Below are positions 16,598 to 25,598 of a stretch of DNA of 64,000 nucleotides, in pieces. The position numbers and the translations under genes are program-made. The first letter of the stretch is position 1. Each line of letters starts with the position of its first letter. The stretch is from Salegentibacter maritimus. GTDB lineage: Bacteria; Bacteroidota; Bacteroidia; Flavobacteriales; Flavobacteriaceae. The stretch is taken from the NCBI RefSeq assembly GCF_016236915.1, contig NZ_JAEHOK010000003.1, positions 1 through 64,000 of the forward strand, in the 5' to 3' direction. The notes under the pieces were generated by a model. That model was not told the origin of the DNA. It was given only the letters and a program-made list of their open reading frames with translations, and ran no database searches.

Positions 16598-17605
16598 ATG
16601 AACAAAAGCATCAATATAGCCATAAACGGTTTTGGCCGTATTGGGCGAAGCCTATTTAGGCTTTTAATATCACATAAAAGCATCAATGTAGTTGCTATTA
16701 ACGATGTGGCCGACGCCAAAACCCTGGCTCACCTTTTAAAATACGATAGTATCCACGGAATTTCGCCTGCTGAGATTTCTTCCGAAGAGGACAAGCTTAT
16801 AGTAAATGGAATCTCTATCCCTCTATTAAACGAATCCCATCCCAAAGAGATTAACTGGGAGAAACATAGAGTTGATATTGTAGTAGAATCTACAGGAAGG
16901 TTCAAGACCAAAGAGGAACTTCAACATCACATTACCAATGGCGCGAAAAAGGTAATTTTATCTGTTCCACCTGAAGATAATGATATTAAAATGGTGGTAT
17001 TGGGCGTCAATGAACATATCTTGGATGGTAGTGAAGAAATTATTTCAAATGCCAGCTGCACTACCAATAATGCCGCCCCCATGCTAAAATTGATTCATGA
17101 AAATTTTATAGTAGAACAAGCATATATTACAACCATACACTCATACACCTCAGACCAGAGCTTACACGACAAACCACATAGGGACCTTAGAAGAAGCCGT
17201 GCAGCAGCCCAATCTATAATTCCTACTACTACTGGAGCAGCAAAAGCATTAACCGGTATTTTCCCCGAGATTAGTGAAGTTATTGGAGGTTGTGGAATTA
17301 GGGTTCCCGTACCCAACGGTTCCCTAACAGATATGACCCTTAATGTTCGTAAAGAAACCAACATAACGGCCGTAAACAAACTCTTTAAAGATGCGGCTAC
17401 AACTTCCTTAAAAGGAATTCTTAGTTACACCGAAGATCCCATTGTTTCTATAGACATTAACAATAATCCGCATTCTTGTATTTTTGATGCTCAAATGACA
17501 TCGGTGATAAGTGGTAAGCTAGTCAAGATTATTGGATGGTATGATAATGAGATCGGTTATTCCAGTCGTCTTATCGATTTAATTTCAATGGTTAATGAGA
17601 AATAA
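16598..17605 (+). CDS. gap: Glyceraldehyde-3-phosphate dehydrogenase, type I
   Basis: 335 aa NAD-dependent glycolytic enzyme. The Rossmann motif INGFGRIGR is at the N-terminus, the catalytic cysteine is C154 in SNASCTTNN, and TTTGAAKA, GCGIRVPVPNGSLTD and the terminal WYDNEIGYSSR are typical. Residues and length are normal. Some flavobacteria have two gap genes; whether this is the main glycolytic one cannot be told from the window. Confidence 0.97.
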   Translation: MNKSINIAINGFGRIGRSLFRLLISHKSINVVAINDVADAKTLAHLLKYDSIHGISPAEISSEEDKLIVNGISIPLLNESHPKEINWEKHRVDIVVESTGRFKTKEELQHHITNGAKKVILSVPPEDNDIKMVVLGVNEHILDGSEEIISNASCTTNNAAPMLKLIHENFIVEQAYITTIHSYTSDQSLHDKPHRDLRRSRAAAQSIIPTTTGAAKALTGIFPEISEVIGGCGIRVPVPNGSLTDMTLNVRKETNITAVNKLFKDAATTSLKGILSYTEDPIVSIDINNNPHSCIFDAQMTSVISGKLVKIIGWYDNEIGYSSRLIDLISMVNEK

Positions 17606-17644
17606 CTATCTTTATATCCATTAAGCGTATGCTGATTTTCCATA

Positions 17645-19870
17645 ATGAAGAGATTCAACTTTATACTAATATTCGTATTTTATTGTAATTTTTCTTTTGC
17701 AATTCAGCAAGACGATTCCAAACATCTTCAATTGGCCAATGAAAGAATTCAGCAGTTAATCAACGATGCTGAAGTTTCAGTAAATACATTAGATTTTGAC
17801 CGCGCCATTGAACAATTAAATTCTTCTTTAGAACTTTCAAAATCTATTGATGATAAGCGCTTTATTGCATTATCCAGTAGTATTCTTGCCAAACTTTATT
17901 ATATAAGACACGAATACGATAAAGCGATAACCGAGTTAAACCGGGCAATTTCTATTCAACGTGAAGTGGGCGACGAAAAAGGATTGGCTTACAGCTATGT
18001 AAATTTTGCTAAAATTTTTATGGCTAAACATAACAAAACCCGGGCAAACCGTTATCTCAACCTGGCAGAAGAACTCTACTTAAAATTAGACAATCAGGAA
18101 TACCTTGGAATAGTTTCTTTAAACCGGGCGATTATCATTCAAAAATCTGAAAAACAGATCAATGAAGCCTTAAAACTTCTGGAAAAGGCAAAAATACAAC
18201 TCTCAGAGTCTGAAAACATGTACGAACTTTCAAGACTCTATTACTATACCGGTAGAGCTCATATAGCCCTCAAGAACTACGAACTGGCCGAAGAGAACTG
18301 CAACAAGGCATTAGCAATTGCCAAGGCTAACAATTTTGGCGGCATGATAATGAGCATCTATAAGCAACTGAGTATAATTTATGAGGAAACCGGTAATTAC
18401 AAGACTTCCCTGGATTATCTTCAAAAAAGTTATGCACGTAATGACTCCATAATTGCAATGAATAAGGAGGTACTGGCCGAACAAGCAAATGCCAAATATG
18501 GAATAGATGCCTTGCAAAGTAGTTTAAATGAATTGAGCCTTCAGAATGCCGAACAGGAAAGCAAGTTAAAAGTTAATAAACTAACCACAATTCTTAGTGT
18601 GGCACTTATTACCATTCTCTCGCTTTTAACCCTGTCACTCTACAAAAACAATAACTTAAGGGCCCGTGCCAACGAATTGCTACAAAAGAAAAACACAGAG
18701 CTTACAAAAGCCAAAGAAAATGCAGAAAAAGCTTCCCTGGCCAAAGCTCAGTTTCTCTCTACAATTACTCACGAGTTAAGAACGCCCCTATATGCTGTAA
18801 CCGGCCTTACACACCTATTGTTAGAAGAAAGCCCTACCGAAAACCAAAAAGAGCATCTTAATTCATTAAAATTTTCTGGTGAATATTTACTTTCACTTAT
18901 CAACAACATTTTAGACCTTAACAAACTGGAAGCTAACAAGGTAGAAGTTATGGAGGCTTCTTTTGACCTTAAAAAGCGTATTTCAGATGTATTGGTTGCA
19001 CTTCAAAACTCGGCAGACCAAAAAAATACTAAAATCCACCTTAACTACGACAATTCTATTCCCGAAGAGATAAAAGGCGACCCATTAAAAATATCACAAA
19101 TCTTAATAAATTTAATTGGAAACTCTATAAAATTCACCGAAGACGGGGATATATGGATTAATGTCTCTAAAAACTCTCACGAAGGAAATATTATTTTACT
19201 TGATTTTGAAATTAAAGATAACGGCGAGGGAATTTCAAAGGAAAAACAAAAAGCAATTTTTGAAAACTTCACCCAGGGCTCCACACAGATTAATCGTAAA
19301 TTTGGGGGAACCGGTTTAGGATTATCTATAGTAAAAAATCTTCTTAGTTTACTAGGCAGTGAAATTGAGCTGGAAAGTGATTTGGGCAAAGGTTCAACTT
19401 TTACTTTTCAGCTAAAGTTTGAAGCTAAAGAAATAGAAAATAATACAAATAAAACATCCCAGGATGCAGAAGCACCTGTTGAAGATAGATTAGAAGGCAA
19501 AAACATACTTATTGTGGAAGACAATAAGATAAACCAAATGATTACCCGTAAAATCCTGGAAAAACATCAGGTTATTTGCGAGGTGGCCGATAACGGTACT
19601 ATTGCTGTAGAAAAAACCAAGGAAAATGAATACGATCTTATTCTTATGGATATCCATATGCCGGGAATAAGTGGGATAGAAGCCACTAAAGAAATTAGAA
19701 AATTTAATACTGAAATCCCCATCATTGCCTTAACCGCTGTTACTTTAGACGATAATCTTGATGAGTTCTACTTAAACGGATTTAGCGATATTATTCCAAA
19801 ACCCTATAAAACGGAAGAATTTTTCCTGAAAATTAATAAGCAATTAGCCTTAAAACAGAGTACGGTTTAA
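17645..19870 (+). CDS. TPR-containing hybrid sensor histidine kinase/response regulator
   Basis: 741 aa. A signal peptide (about 1-19) is followed by periplasmic TPR repeats (about 35-290), one TM helix (about 315-335) and a short coiled-coil. Then come HisKA with phospho-accepting H376 (THELRTP), HATPase_c (NLIGNSIKFTEDG; DNGEGISKEKQ; GGTGLGLSIV) and a C-terminal receiver domain with phospho-Asp D669 (LILMDIHMPG). There is no separate DNA-binding output in the protein or next to it, so the phosphorelay partner lies elsewhere. The periplasmic TPR sensor suggests a peptide or protein signal. Confidence 0.93.
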   Translation: MKRFNFILIFVFYCNFSFAIQQDDSKHLQLANERIQQLINDAEVSVNTLDFDRAIEQLNSSLELSKSIDDKRFIALSSSILAKLYYIRHEYDKAITELNRAISIQREVGDEKGLAYSYVNFAKIFMAKHNKTRANRYLNLAEELYLKLDNQEYLGIVSLNRAIIIQKSEKQINEALKLLEKAKIQLSESENMYELSRLYYYTGRAHIALKNYELAEENCNKALAIAKANNFGGMIMSIYKQLSIIYEETGNYKTSLDYLQKSYARNDSIIAMNKEVLAEQANAKYGIDALQSSLNELSLQNAEQESKLKVNKLTTILSVALITILSLLTLSLYKNNNLRARANELLQKKNTELTKAKENAEKASLAKAQFLSTITHELRTPLYAVTGLTHLLLEESPTENQKEHLNSLKFSGEYLLSLINNILDLNKLEANKVEVMEASFDLKKRISDVLVALQNSADQKNTKIHLNYDNSIPEEIKGDPLKISQILINLIGNSIKFTEDGDIWINVSKNSHEGNIILLDFEIKDNGEGISKEKQKAIFENFTQGSTQINRKFGGTGLGLSIVKNLLSLLGSEIELESDLGKGSTFTFQLKFEAKEIENNTNKTSQDAEAPVEDRLEGKNILIVEDNKINQMITRKILEKHQVICEVADNGTIAVEKTKENEYDLILMDIHMPGISGIEATKEIRKFNTEIPIIALTAVTLDDNLDEFYLNGFSDIIPKPYKTEEFFLKINKQLALKQSTV

Positions 19871-19930
19871 AAAGCACCCTAGCCACTTTATTAAACCAAT
19901 TACTCACTATTAAGTAAGTACAAATAAAGC

Positions 19931-20935
19931 CTATTGTCCTTTTACAAATTTTATTATTTCGGCCTTAAATTCTGCTTCGTTATTTAAAAAAGCAGTCTTT
20001 ACCGGCAGGTAGTAGAGCTGCCTGGGTTTAAAATAAGTATATAAACGCACGTAATCTTTTTCGGTAGTTAAAATTAGTGCTTCTTTGGTTAGCTCTGCTA
20101 TTTCTTTATCGGTAAAATTATGATGGTCTTTAAAAATACGATGCTTAAAGTTAAAACCTTTTGTCTTTAAATAATTTACAAGTGGTTTAGGGTTTGCAAT
20201 CCCCGTAACCAAAGTAAAACATTTATCTTTTAAATCATCTAGTTTAATGCTGGCTTCTTCAGAGTTTATTTCTTCAGAATAATCAATAAAACTAAAATAT
20301 AATTGCTGGTAGTTATGTAATCTAAGTTTAGTTCTAATGGCATCCATTTCTCTATGTGTAAGCTTTCGCGGGCATTTAGTAACCACAATTATTTTAGCAC
20401 GTTCTGCTCCTACTGTTGGCTCTCTTAAATTCCCCGTTGGCAACATAACATCATCAACATATAAATCATTGTAAGCAGTGAGTAAAATATTCAGTCCAGC
20501 CTTTACTTTTCTATGTTGAAAAGCATCATCCAATAAAATAATTTCTGCATTTTGTTTTCTAAGATTTGAAATTCCATTTTGTCGGTTGGCGTCTACCGCA
20601 ATCATAACTTTATTAAACTTTCTTTTAAATTGTAAAGGCTCATCTCCCACCTCTGTTGCCGGCTCTTCTCCACTTAACAACTTATAGCCAGAAGTACTTC
20701 TCCTATACCCCCTGCTTAAAGTAGCAACTTTATAGTTTGGCAAAAGAAACTTCAGTAAAAACTCTATCATTGGCGATTTGCCCGTGCCCCCCGCATTTAG
20801 GTTCCCTACACATATCACCGGAAAATCATAAGATCTAGAATCGAGTATTTTGGCGTTATAAAGCAAATTTCTACTCCAGGTTATAAAACCATATAATAAC
20901 GCAAAAGGAATCAGCATTTTTCGTAAAATCTTCAT
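19931..20935 (-). CDS. lpxK: Tetraacyldisaccharide 4'-kinase
   Basis: 334 aa from the ATG at 20935. Adds the 4'-phosphate of lipid A at the inner membrane. It has an N-terminal hydrophobic helix (about 7-25), Walker A in VGNLNAGGTGKSP, the RGYRRS segment, the DDAFQHRK motif and the late ALILTTEKDYVRL. An open frame continues 24 codons upstream of this ATG, but MKILRKMLIPFALLYG is the usual start. Divergent from the NIF3-like gene and convergent with the histidine kinase. Confidence 0.95.
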   Translation of the reverse strand: MKILRKMLIPFALLYGFITWSRNLLYNAKILDSRSYDFPVICVGNLNAGGTGKSPMIEFLLKFLLPNYKVATLSRGYRRSTSGYKLLSGEEPATEVGDEPLQFKRKFNKVMIAVDANRQNGISNLRKQNAEIILLDDAFQHRKVKAGLNILLTAYNDLYVDDVMLPTGNLREPTVGAERAKIIVVTKCPRKLTHREMDAIRTKLRLHNYQQLYFSFIDYSEEINSEEASIKLDDLKDKCFTLVTGIANPKPLVNYLKTKGFNFKHRIFKDHHNFTDKEIAELTKEALILTTEKDYVRLYTYFKPRQLYYLPVKTAFLNNEAEFKAEIIKFVKGQ

Positions 20936-21036
20936 ACAGGGCAGACTATAATAATTATATTTGGACTTAGCTGAATTAAAAATTATCACGAAATTAATAA
21001 AAACCAACCTCCTAAGTTTATAAAAACTAAAAACAA

Positions 21037-22131
21037 ATGCTTGTAAAAGAAGTTATAGCTATAATTGAAGAATTTGCCCCGCCAGCTTATGCCGAAGATT
21101 TTGATAATGTTGGCCTTTTGGTGGGTAATATTAACGCAAAAGTTACCGGAGCACTTATTACCTTAGACAGTCTGGAAAGTGTTGTAGATGAAGCTATCGA
21201 TAAAAATTGCAATCTCATTATTAGTTTTCATCCCATAATTTTTTCGGGTATAAAAAAGCTAACCGGTAAAGACTATGTGCAAAAAACGATTATTAAAGCA
21301 ATTAAAAACGATATAGCGATTTATGCAATTCATACCGCTCTAGACAATCAATACAAAGGGGTAAACGATATGATATGCGAAAAGATAGGGCTTAAAAATA
21401 GACAAATTTTAATTCCGCGTAAAAACAGTATAAAGAAACTAACCACCTTTGTTCCAAACCAACAAGCCGCAGAGGTAAGAAACGCCCTTTTTGACGCCGG
21501 TGGCGGAAGTGTAGGAAATTATGACCACTGCAGTTTTAATGTTAAAGGAGAAGGTAGTTTTAAACCCAACGAAGAGGCAAACCCGGTAATTGGTTCCCGC
21601 GGAAACCTACATTTAGAGGAGGAAACACAAATAGGCGTTACCTACCCGGCTCATTTGGAGAGCACCTTGATTACCGCCCTGTTTAAAAGCCATCCTTATG
21701 AAGAAGTAGCGTATGAAATAAATACAATTGATAACAAAAATCAACATTTAGGAATGGGAATGATAGGTGAACTGGAAAATCCGGAAAGCCCTACAAGCTT
21801 TTTAAAAAGAATTAAAAATCAATTTAACTGTGGTTGCATAAGGCACTCGGATTTTGGAGATACACAAATCAAGAAAGTGGCAGTTTTGGGTGGTAGTGGC
21901 AGCTTTGCCATTAATGAGGCAAAAGGTGCCGGAGCCGACATCTATCTTACTGCCGACTTAAAATACCATGATTTTTACAAAGGCGATAAAAACTTTATTT
22001 TAGCCGATATTGGCCATTATGAAAGTGAGCAATTCACAAAAGATTTATTACATTCTTATCTTACAAAAAAAATTAGTAATTTTGCACTTATTTTAGCAGA
22101 GACAAACACCAATCCAATCAAGTATATATAA
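21037..22131 (+). CDS. NIF3-like dinuclear metal-centre protein (YqfO/GTP cyclohydrolase 1 type 2 homologue)
   Basis: 364 aa. NIF3 family with the inserted PII/CutA-like middle domain (about 125-230), as in YqfO. Metal-ligand motifs: FHPIIFSG and AIHTALDNQYKGVND in the first half, and the C-terminal DIGHYESEQF. The true substrate of the family is unsettled. It is followed two bases later by a coiled-coil protein of the zf-RING_7 family, a pairing common in bacteria. Confidence 0.92.
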   Translation: MLVKEVIAIIEEFAPPAYAEDFDNVGLLVGNINAKVTGALITLDSLESVVDEAIDKNCNLIISFHPIIFSGIKKLTGKDYVQKTIIKAIKNDIAIYAIHTALDNQYKGVNDMICEKIGLKNRQILIPRKNSIKKLTTFVPNQQAAEVRNALFDAGGGSVGNYDHCSFNVKGEGSFKPNEEANPVIGSRGNLHLEEETQIGVTYPAHLESTLITALFKSHPYEEVAYEINTIDNKNQHLGMGMIGELENPESPTSFLKRIKNQFNCGCIRHSDFGDTQIKKVAVLGGSGSFAINEAKGAGADIYLTADLKYHDFYKGDKNFILADIGHYESEQFTKDLLHSYLTKKISNFALILAETNTNPIKYI

Positions 22132-22133
22132 CT

Positions 22134-22913
22134 ATGGCAAAAAAGAACGATGTTACTGTAGAAGACAAGTTAAGAGCGTTATACGACCTTCAGCTGGTTG
22201 ATTCCAGAATTGATGAAATAAGGAACGTACGCGGTGAGCTTCCACTAGAGGTAGAAGATTTGGAGGATGAAGTAACAGGATTGAGCAAGCGTTTGGAAAA
22301 AATGGATGCCGATATTGAAGTGATCGAGAACGACATTAAGAGTAAGAAAAACCTTATTGATGAGTCTAAATCGACCATGAAGAAATATGCTGAGCAACAA
22401 AAAAACGTGCGTAATAACCGTGAATTTAATGCGCTTAGCAAAGAAGTTGAATTCCAGGAATTGGAAATAGAACTTGCCGAAAAACACATTAAAGAATACA
22501 GGGCTCAAATTGAACAGAAAAAAGAGTTAATTGAACAAGCCAAAGGACGTTTGGAAGAAAGAAAAAAACACCTTGAGCATAAAAAAGGTGAATTAAATGA
22601 AATTCTTGCCGAGACAGAAAAAGAAGAAGAGGCACTTATAAAGAAATCAGCTGAGCTCGAAAAGGATATCGAAGAACGCCTGGTAAAAGCTTATAAGAGA
22701 ATAAGAGCTAATGTTAAAAACGGACTTGCTATTGTACCGGTTGAAAGAGGTGCTTCTGGAGGTTCTTATTTTACTATTCCGCCGCAGGTAATTATGGAGA
22801 TTGCCGGTAGAAAAAAGATTATTACCGATGAACATAGTGGTAGAATCCTTGTAGATCAAGAGCTTGCCCAGGAAGAACAGGAAAAAATGCAAAATCTTTT
22901 TGCAAAATCTTAA
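22134..22913 (+). CDS. Coiled-coil protein with degenerate C4-type zinc-ribbon domain
   Basis: 259 aa. Residues 10-185 are a long antiparallel coiled coil rich in Glu/Lys. The C-terminal part matches the zf-RING_7 (HP0958/CT398-type) domain in its GASGGSYFTIPPQVIMEI and DEHSGRILVD segments, but the Cys residues that bind zinc are replaced (GASGG and TDEHSG). The protein has no cysteine there, so zinc is not expected. Roles proposed for relatives, such as secretion or flagellar chaperone, cannot be transferred. Probably translated with the NIF3-like gene upstream. Confidence 0.88.
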   Translation: MAKKNDVTVEDKLRALYDLQLVDSRIDEIRNVRGELPLEVEDLEDEVTGLSKRLEKMDADIEVIENDIKSKKNLIDESKSTMKKYAEQQKNVRNNREFNALSKEVEFQELEIELAEKHIKEYRAQIEQKKELIEQAKGRLEERKKHLEHKKGELNEILAETEKEEEALIKKSAELEKDIEERLVKAYKRIRANVKNGLAIVPVERGASGGSYFTIPPQVIMEIAGRKKIITDEHSGRILVDQELAQEEQEKMQNLFAKS

Positions 22914-22962
22914 GATTAAAGCAAGCAAAAGCTAAACATTAAGCCTCACCGGTTAAAACATA

Positions 22963-22997
22963 AAAACCGCCTAAAATATCAATTTTTAGGCGGTTTT
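22963..22997 (+). terminator. Terminator after the NIF3-like operon
   Basis: 14-bp perfect stem AAAACCGCCTAAAA/TTTTAGGCGGTTTT (22963-22976 with 22984-22997), 7-base loop, T-rich end. Confidence 0.9.
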
Positions 22998-23095
22998 ATA
23001 TTTTCATAAGTAAACTACCTCGGGGCAAGCCCATGAGGCCATTCGTTGGAAATATTTTTTTTAATTTCGAGACAACCCAGGTACTAATAAAAAAG

Positions 23096-23217
23096 CTGTC
23101 TGAAAAATCTATTCTCGTCAAGCTGAACTTGTTTCAGCTTCTAACATGTTTTTAATTACCAACACCTTAGATATTGAAATAAATTCAAGATGACGGTTTT
23201 AAAAGCTTTTCAGACAG
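23096..23217. repeat. REP-like composite repeat, intact (copy 2)
   Basis: Nested symmetry. Outer arms CTGTCTGAAAA (23096-23106) and TTTTCAGACAG (23207-23217); middle arms CGTCA (23116-23120) and TGACG (23191-23195). Inside are two small hairpins: AGCTGAA-CTTGT-TTCAGCT (23121-23139) and TTGAAATAAATTCAA (23175-23189). The first hairpin holds the exact sequence that the IS110 element at the window start entered in copy 1. The copy ends with a T-tract and lies between convergent genes, so it may also stop transcription. Confidence 0.8.
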
Positions 23218-23242
23218 CCTCTTTTTTTAAAATTCTATTTGG

Positions 23243-23884
23243 TTACTCTGCACACTCTACAGAACAGTCTTCAATACCACCAAACCAAGAGTCGCCATTG
23301 GTTAGGCTAATTGTAGAATTGTTCCCTTCTTCAGCACAAGGGTCTGTAGAACCACATTCACTTAAAGAAACTTGTTGAGAAAGCTCTATCATTGCCCCTA
23401 TTACCGGCGAAGGCTCCTCTACTATAGGCCAGCCGTCATGCCACTTATTTGAAGAGTTATTAGCCTTTCCTGGTTTAAATAATACTGAAGTTAAAACCTG
23501 TCCCGTACTCAATTCAATATCGAATTGATCAAAACCGTTTTTCAAGGCTTCGAAATTGGAAAATATCATATATTCCCCTGTATTTGGGTTAGTTATAGTT
23601 AAACCTTCAATAGCATGTTTACTGGTAGTAGAAGTACTGTAAGGGAATTCCTCAATAAATTTAAAGTTAAAATCTCTATACTCATCATTAAATTTGGAAG
23701 TTTCGCCAGTTTCCTTAAAAATATAGGTAATAGCTTCAACCTTAAGAACTCCTTTGTTTTCTAGCGCGAGCTCTTCTTCGAGTTCACTGGCATTAGGTGT
23801 AGCTTCTTCTGACTCTGCAGTACATGACTGAAAACTAATCAATAATACTAAAATACCTGAAAATAATGTAAATCTATTTTTCAT
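23243..23884 (-). CDS. Hypothetical lipoprotein with cysteine-rich tail
   Basis: 213 aa. A signal peptide with lipobox ISFQSC puts the lipidated cysteine at about residue 21. An acidic linker follows, then a mixed alpha/beta region without a family I recognise. The last 40 residues contain cysteine pairs (SECGSTDPCAEEG; EDCSVECAE) that could form disulfides outside the cell. It stands alone between convergent repeat copy 2 and a 315-base AT-rich gap. Confidence 0.75.
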   Translation of the reverse strand: MKNRFTLFSGILVLLISFQSCTAESEEATPNASELEEELALENKGVLKVEAITYIFKETGETSKFNDEYRDFNFKFIEEFPYSTSTTSKHAIEGLTITNPNTGEYMIFSNFEALKNGFDQFDIELSTGQVLTSVLFKPGKANNSSNKWHDGWPIVEEPSPVIGAMIELSQQVSLSECGSTDPCAEEGNNSTISLTNGDSWFGGIEDCSVECAE

Positions 23885-24199
23885 TTTGATTGGGGGGGTT
23901 AATTAATAATTATAAAATTTCTAAGCTTGCTGTTAAGTCCTATTTATAATGGCATTTCTATAGAAATACTTTTTGAGTTTCATTTGAAATCAATTCTCAA
24001 ATCGCTTTTTAACATTAAAGCGATAAAATTAAACAAAATTATTAAATCCTGTTAAATTGTGACAAAATTATTTACATCTTTCAAATATTTCAAAATGAAA
24101 AATACCTTAACCACAATAAACATACTATGGATTAACAAGCTTTTCACATATATTTTCTTTTTTAAAACTACCTTTATTATCAACTAAACCTTTTTAGTC
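23885..24199. other. Intergenic region, 315 bases, no gene seen
   Basis: Very AT-rich divergent spacer between two lipoprotein genes. A 30-codon open frame at 24095-24187 is hydrophobic but lacks other support. No clear promoter match on either strand. Confidence 0.5.
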
Positions 24200-24766
24200 A
24201 TGAAGTTTTATATTAGCATACTTTGCCTCGCCTTGATGCTGGTATCCTGCAAGAACAACAGTCAGAACAGTGATTCAGGTACCCAAACAGAAGAAAACAA
24301 TATTACTAAGTTTGATTCTACAAACACAAGCGCCGGGGTTGATATTCAAAAAAAGGCGGAAGGTAATACTAAGAACAATTTAGGTTCTTTAAGTGCCGCT
24401 ATTTCTGGTAATACATATTTAAAAAACAACGAAACTAATTGTAGTTGTTATTGCCTAAAATTTGAAACAGATAATCGCATAGAGTTATGTTTGGCCGAAG
24501 ATAAATTCTATATCGAAGCTAAATACAATCAGGCTGGCGATGTTGTGAACTTTTATTACGTAAAAGCCTTAAATCAGGAAAACAATCAGGACATTCCCTG
24601 GGATAAATTTGACACTAATATTCCTATTGCCGTATTGAACCAGGGACAAAACGGTATGCTTACATTAGATTGGAAAGGTTTTTCTATAGATGGAGAACTG
24701 GCCCTAGATTATGCTATCTATGGCAAAAAAACATTAGAAGGAACTTATAAAAAAATAGAGCAATGA
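24200..24766 (+). CDS. Hypothetical lipoprotein coupled to msrA
   Basis: 188 aa. Signal peptide with lipobox LMLVSC (Cys about 17), then a Ser/Thr/Asn/Gln-rich linker and a compact domain with a CSCYC motif (TNCSCYCLKFE) near residue 77. No family recognised. The stop codon overlaps the msrA start (ATGA), so the two are translated together. Both products are lipoproteins, so they probably act in the same compartment, possibly on the same oxidised surface proteins. Confidence 0.75.
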   Translation: MKFYISILCLALMLVSCKNNSQNSDSGTQTEENNITKFDSTNTSAGVDIQKKAEGNTKNNLGSLSAAISGNTYLKNNETNCSCYCLKFETDNRIELCLAEDKFYIEAKYNQAGDVVNFYYVKALNQENNQDIPWDKFDTNIPIAVLNQGQNGMLTLDWKGFSIDGELALDYAIYGKKTLEGTYKKIEQ

Positions 24767-25425
24767 AGCGATTTTTCTTACCCACAATCATATTCTTATT
24801 AATCTCTTGCGGAAATAATGCGCAGGAAAAAACCGTCACCAAACCAGAAATTGCCAATGCAGATCCGGTAGAGGTTCCCGCAGAAAATGGCTATGAAAAA
24901 GCCTACTTTGCCAGTGGGTGCTTTTGGTGTGTTGAAGCTATTTATGAAAGTGTAGCAGGAGTAAAAGAAGCCATCTCGGGATATGCCGGTGGCCATACCA
25001 AAAACCCAACTTACGAGTCAAGCAACACCGGAAGAACCGGGCACGCTGAAGCTGTAGAAGTTATTTACAACCCAGATGTGGTTAGCTTTAAAACTTTAGT
25101 AGAAGTTTACTTTGCTTCACAGGATCCCACCCAGGTAAATGGGCAAGGCCCCGATATAGGTTCCCAATACAGATCTTTAATTTTTTTTCAAAACAAGGAA
25201 CAAAAAGAGATTATTAATGAAGTAAAGAATGCAATAGCTAAAGATTACAAAAAACCAATTGCTGCAGAAATCTTACCATTTCAGAAATTTTGGGTAGCCG
25301 AAGATTATCATCAGAATTATGAAAAAAATAATCCTAACAATCCTTACATCCAAAAGGTTTCTATTCCGAGGTTAAATCGTTTTAAGGAAAAGTTTCCTGA
25401 AATCCTTAAAGAAGAATCACATTAA
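24763..25425 (+). CDS. msrA: Peptide-methionine (S)-S-oxide reductase, lipoprotein form
   Basis: 220 aa. The catalytic motif GCFWC is at about 52-56 in ASGCFWCVEAIYES, followed by SGYAGGHTKNPTYESSNTGRTGHAEAVEV and the PTQVNGQGPDIGSQYRS block. The N-terminus has a signal peptide with lipobox LLISCG, so this MsrA is exported and lipid-anchored, unlike the cytosolic E. coli enzyme. It repairs methionine S-sulfoxide in envelope proteins. It overlaps the preceding lipoprotein gene by four bases. Confidence 0.95.
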   Translation: MKRFFLPTIIFLLISCGNNAQEKTVTKPEIANADPVEVPAENGYEKAYFASGCFWCVEAIYESVAGVKEAISGYAGGHTKNPTYESSNTGRTGHAEAVEVIYNPDVVSFKTLVEVYFASQDPTQVNGQGPDIGSQYRSLIFFQNKEQKEIINEVKNAIAKDYKKPIAAEILPFQKFWVAEDYHQNYEKNNPNNPYIQKVSIPRLNRFKEKFPEILKEESH

Positions 25426-25598
25426 AATTTTAAGAATTTAATATTCATTATTCCTAAAATTCAGCTTTATTGAAAAAGATGAAATATTTACTTTTACGGC
25501 TGAAATCAAACCCGGCTTCTTAAAATTGTATAATATAAAAATTAGCGAGCGTACCTTAAAGTTTAAAACTATTCCAAGGTAGTGCATCAACCTATCTC

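Noticed and set aside
22245-22928. Three minus-strand frames under the coiled-coil gene
   Set aside because: Shadows of Glu/Lys codons (TTC/TTT rich reverse strand).
24095-24187. 30-codon hydrophobic open frame before the lipoprotein gene
   Set aside because: Very AT-rich region where such a frame is expected by chance; no promoter or neighbour support.
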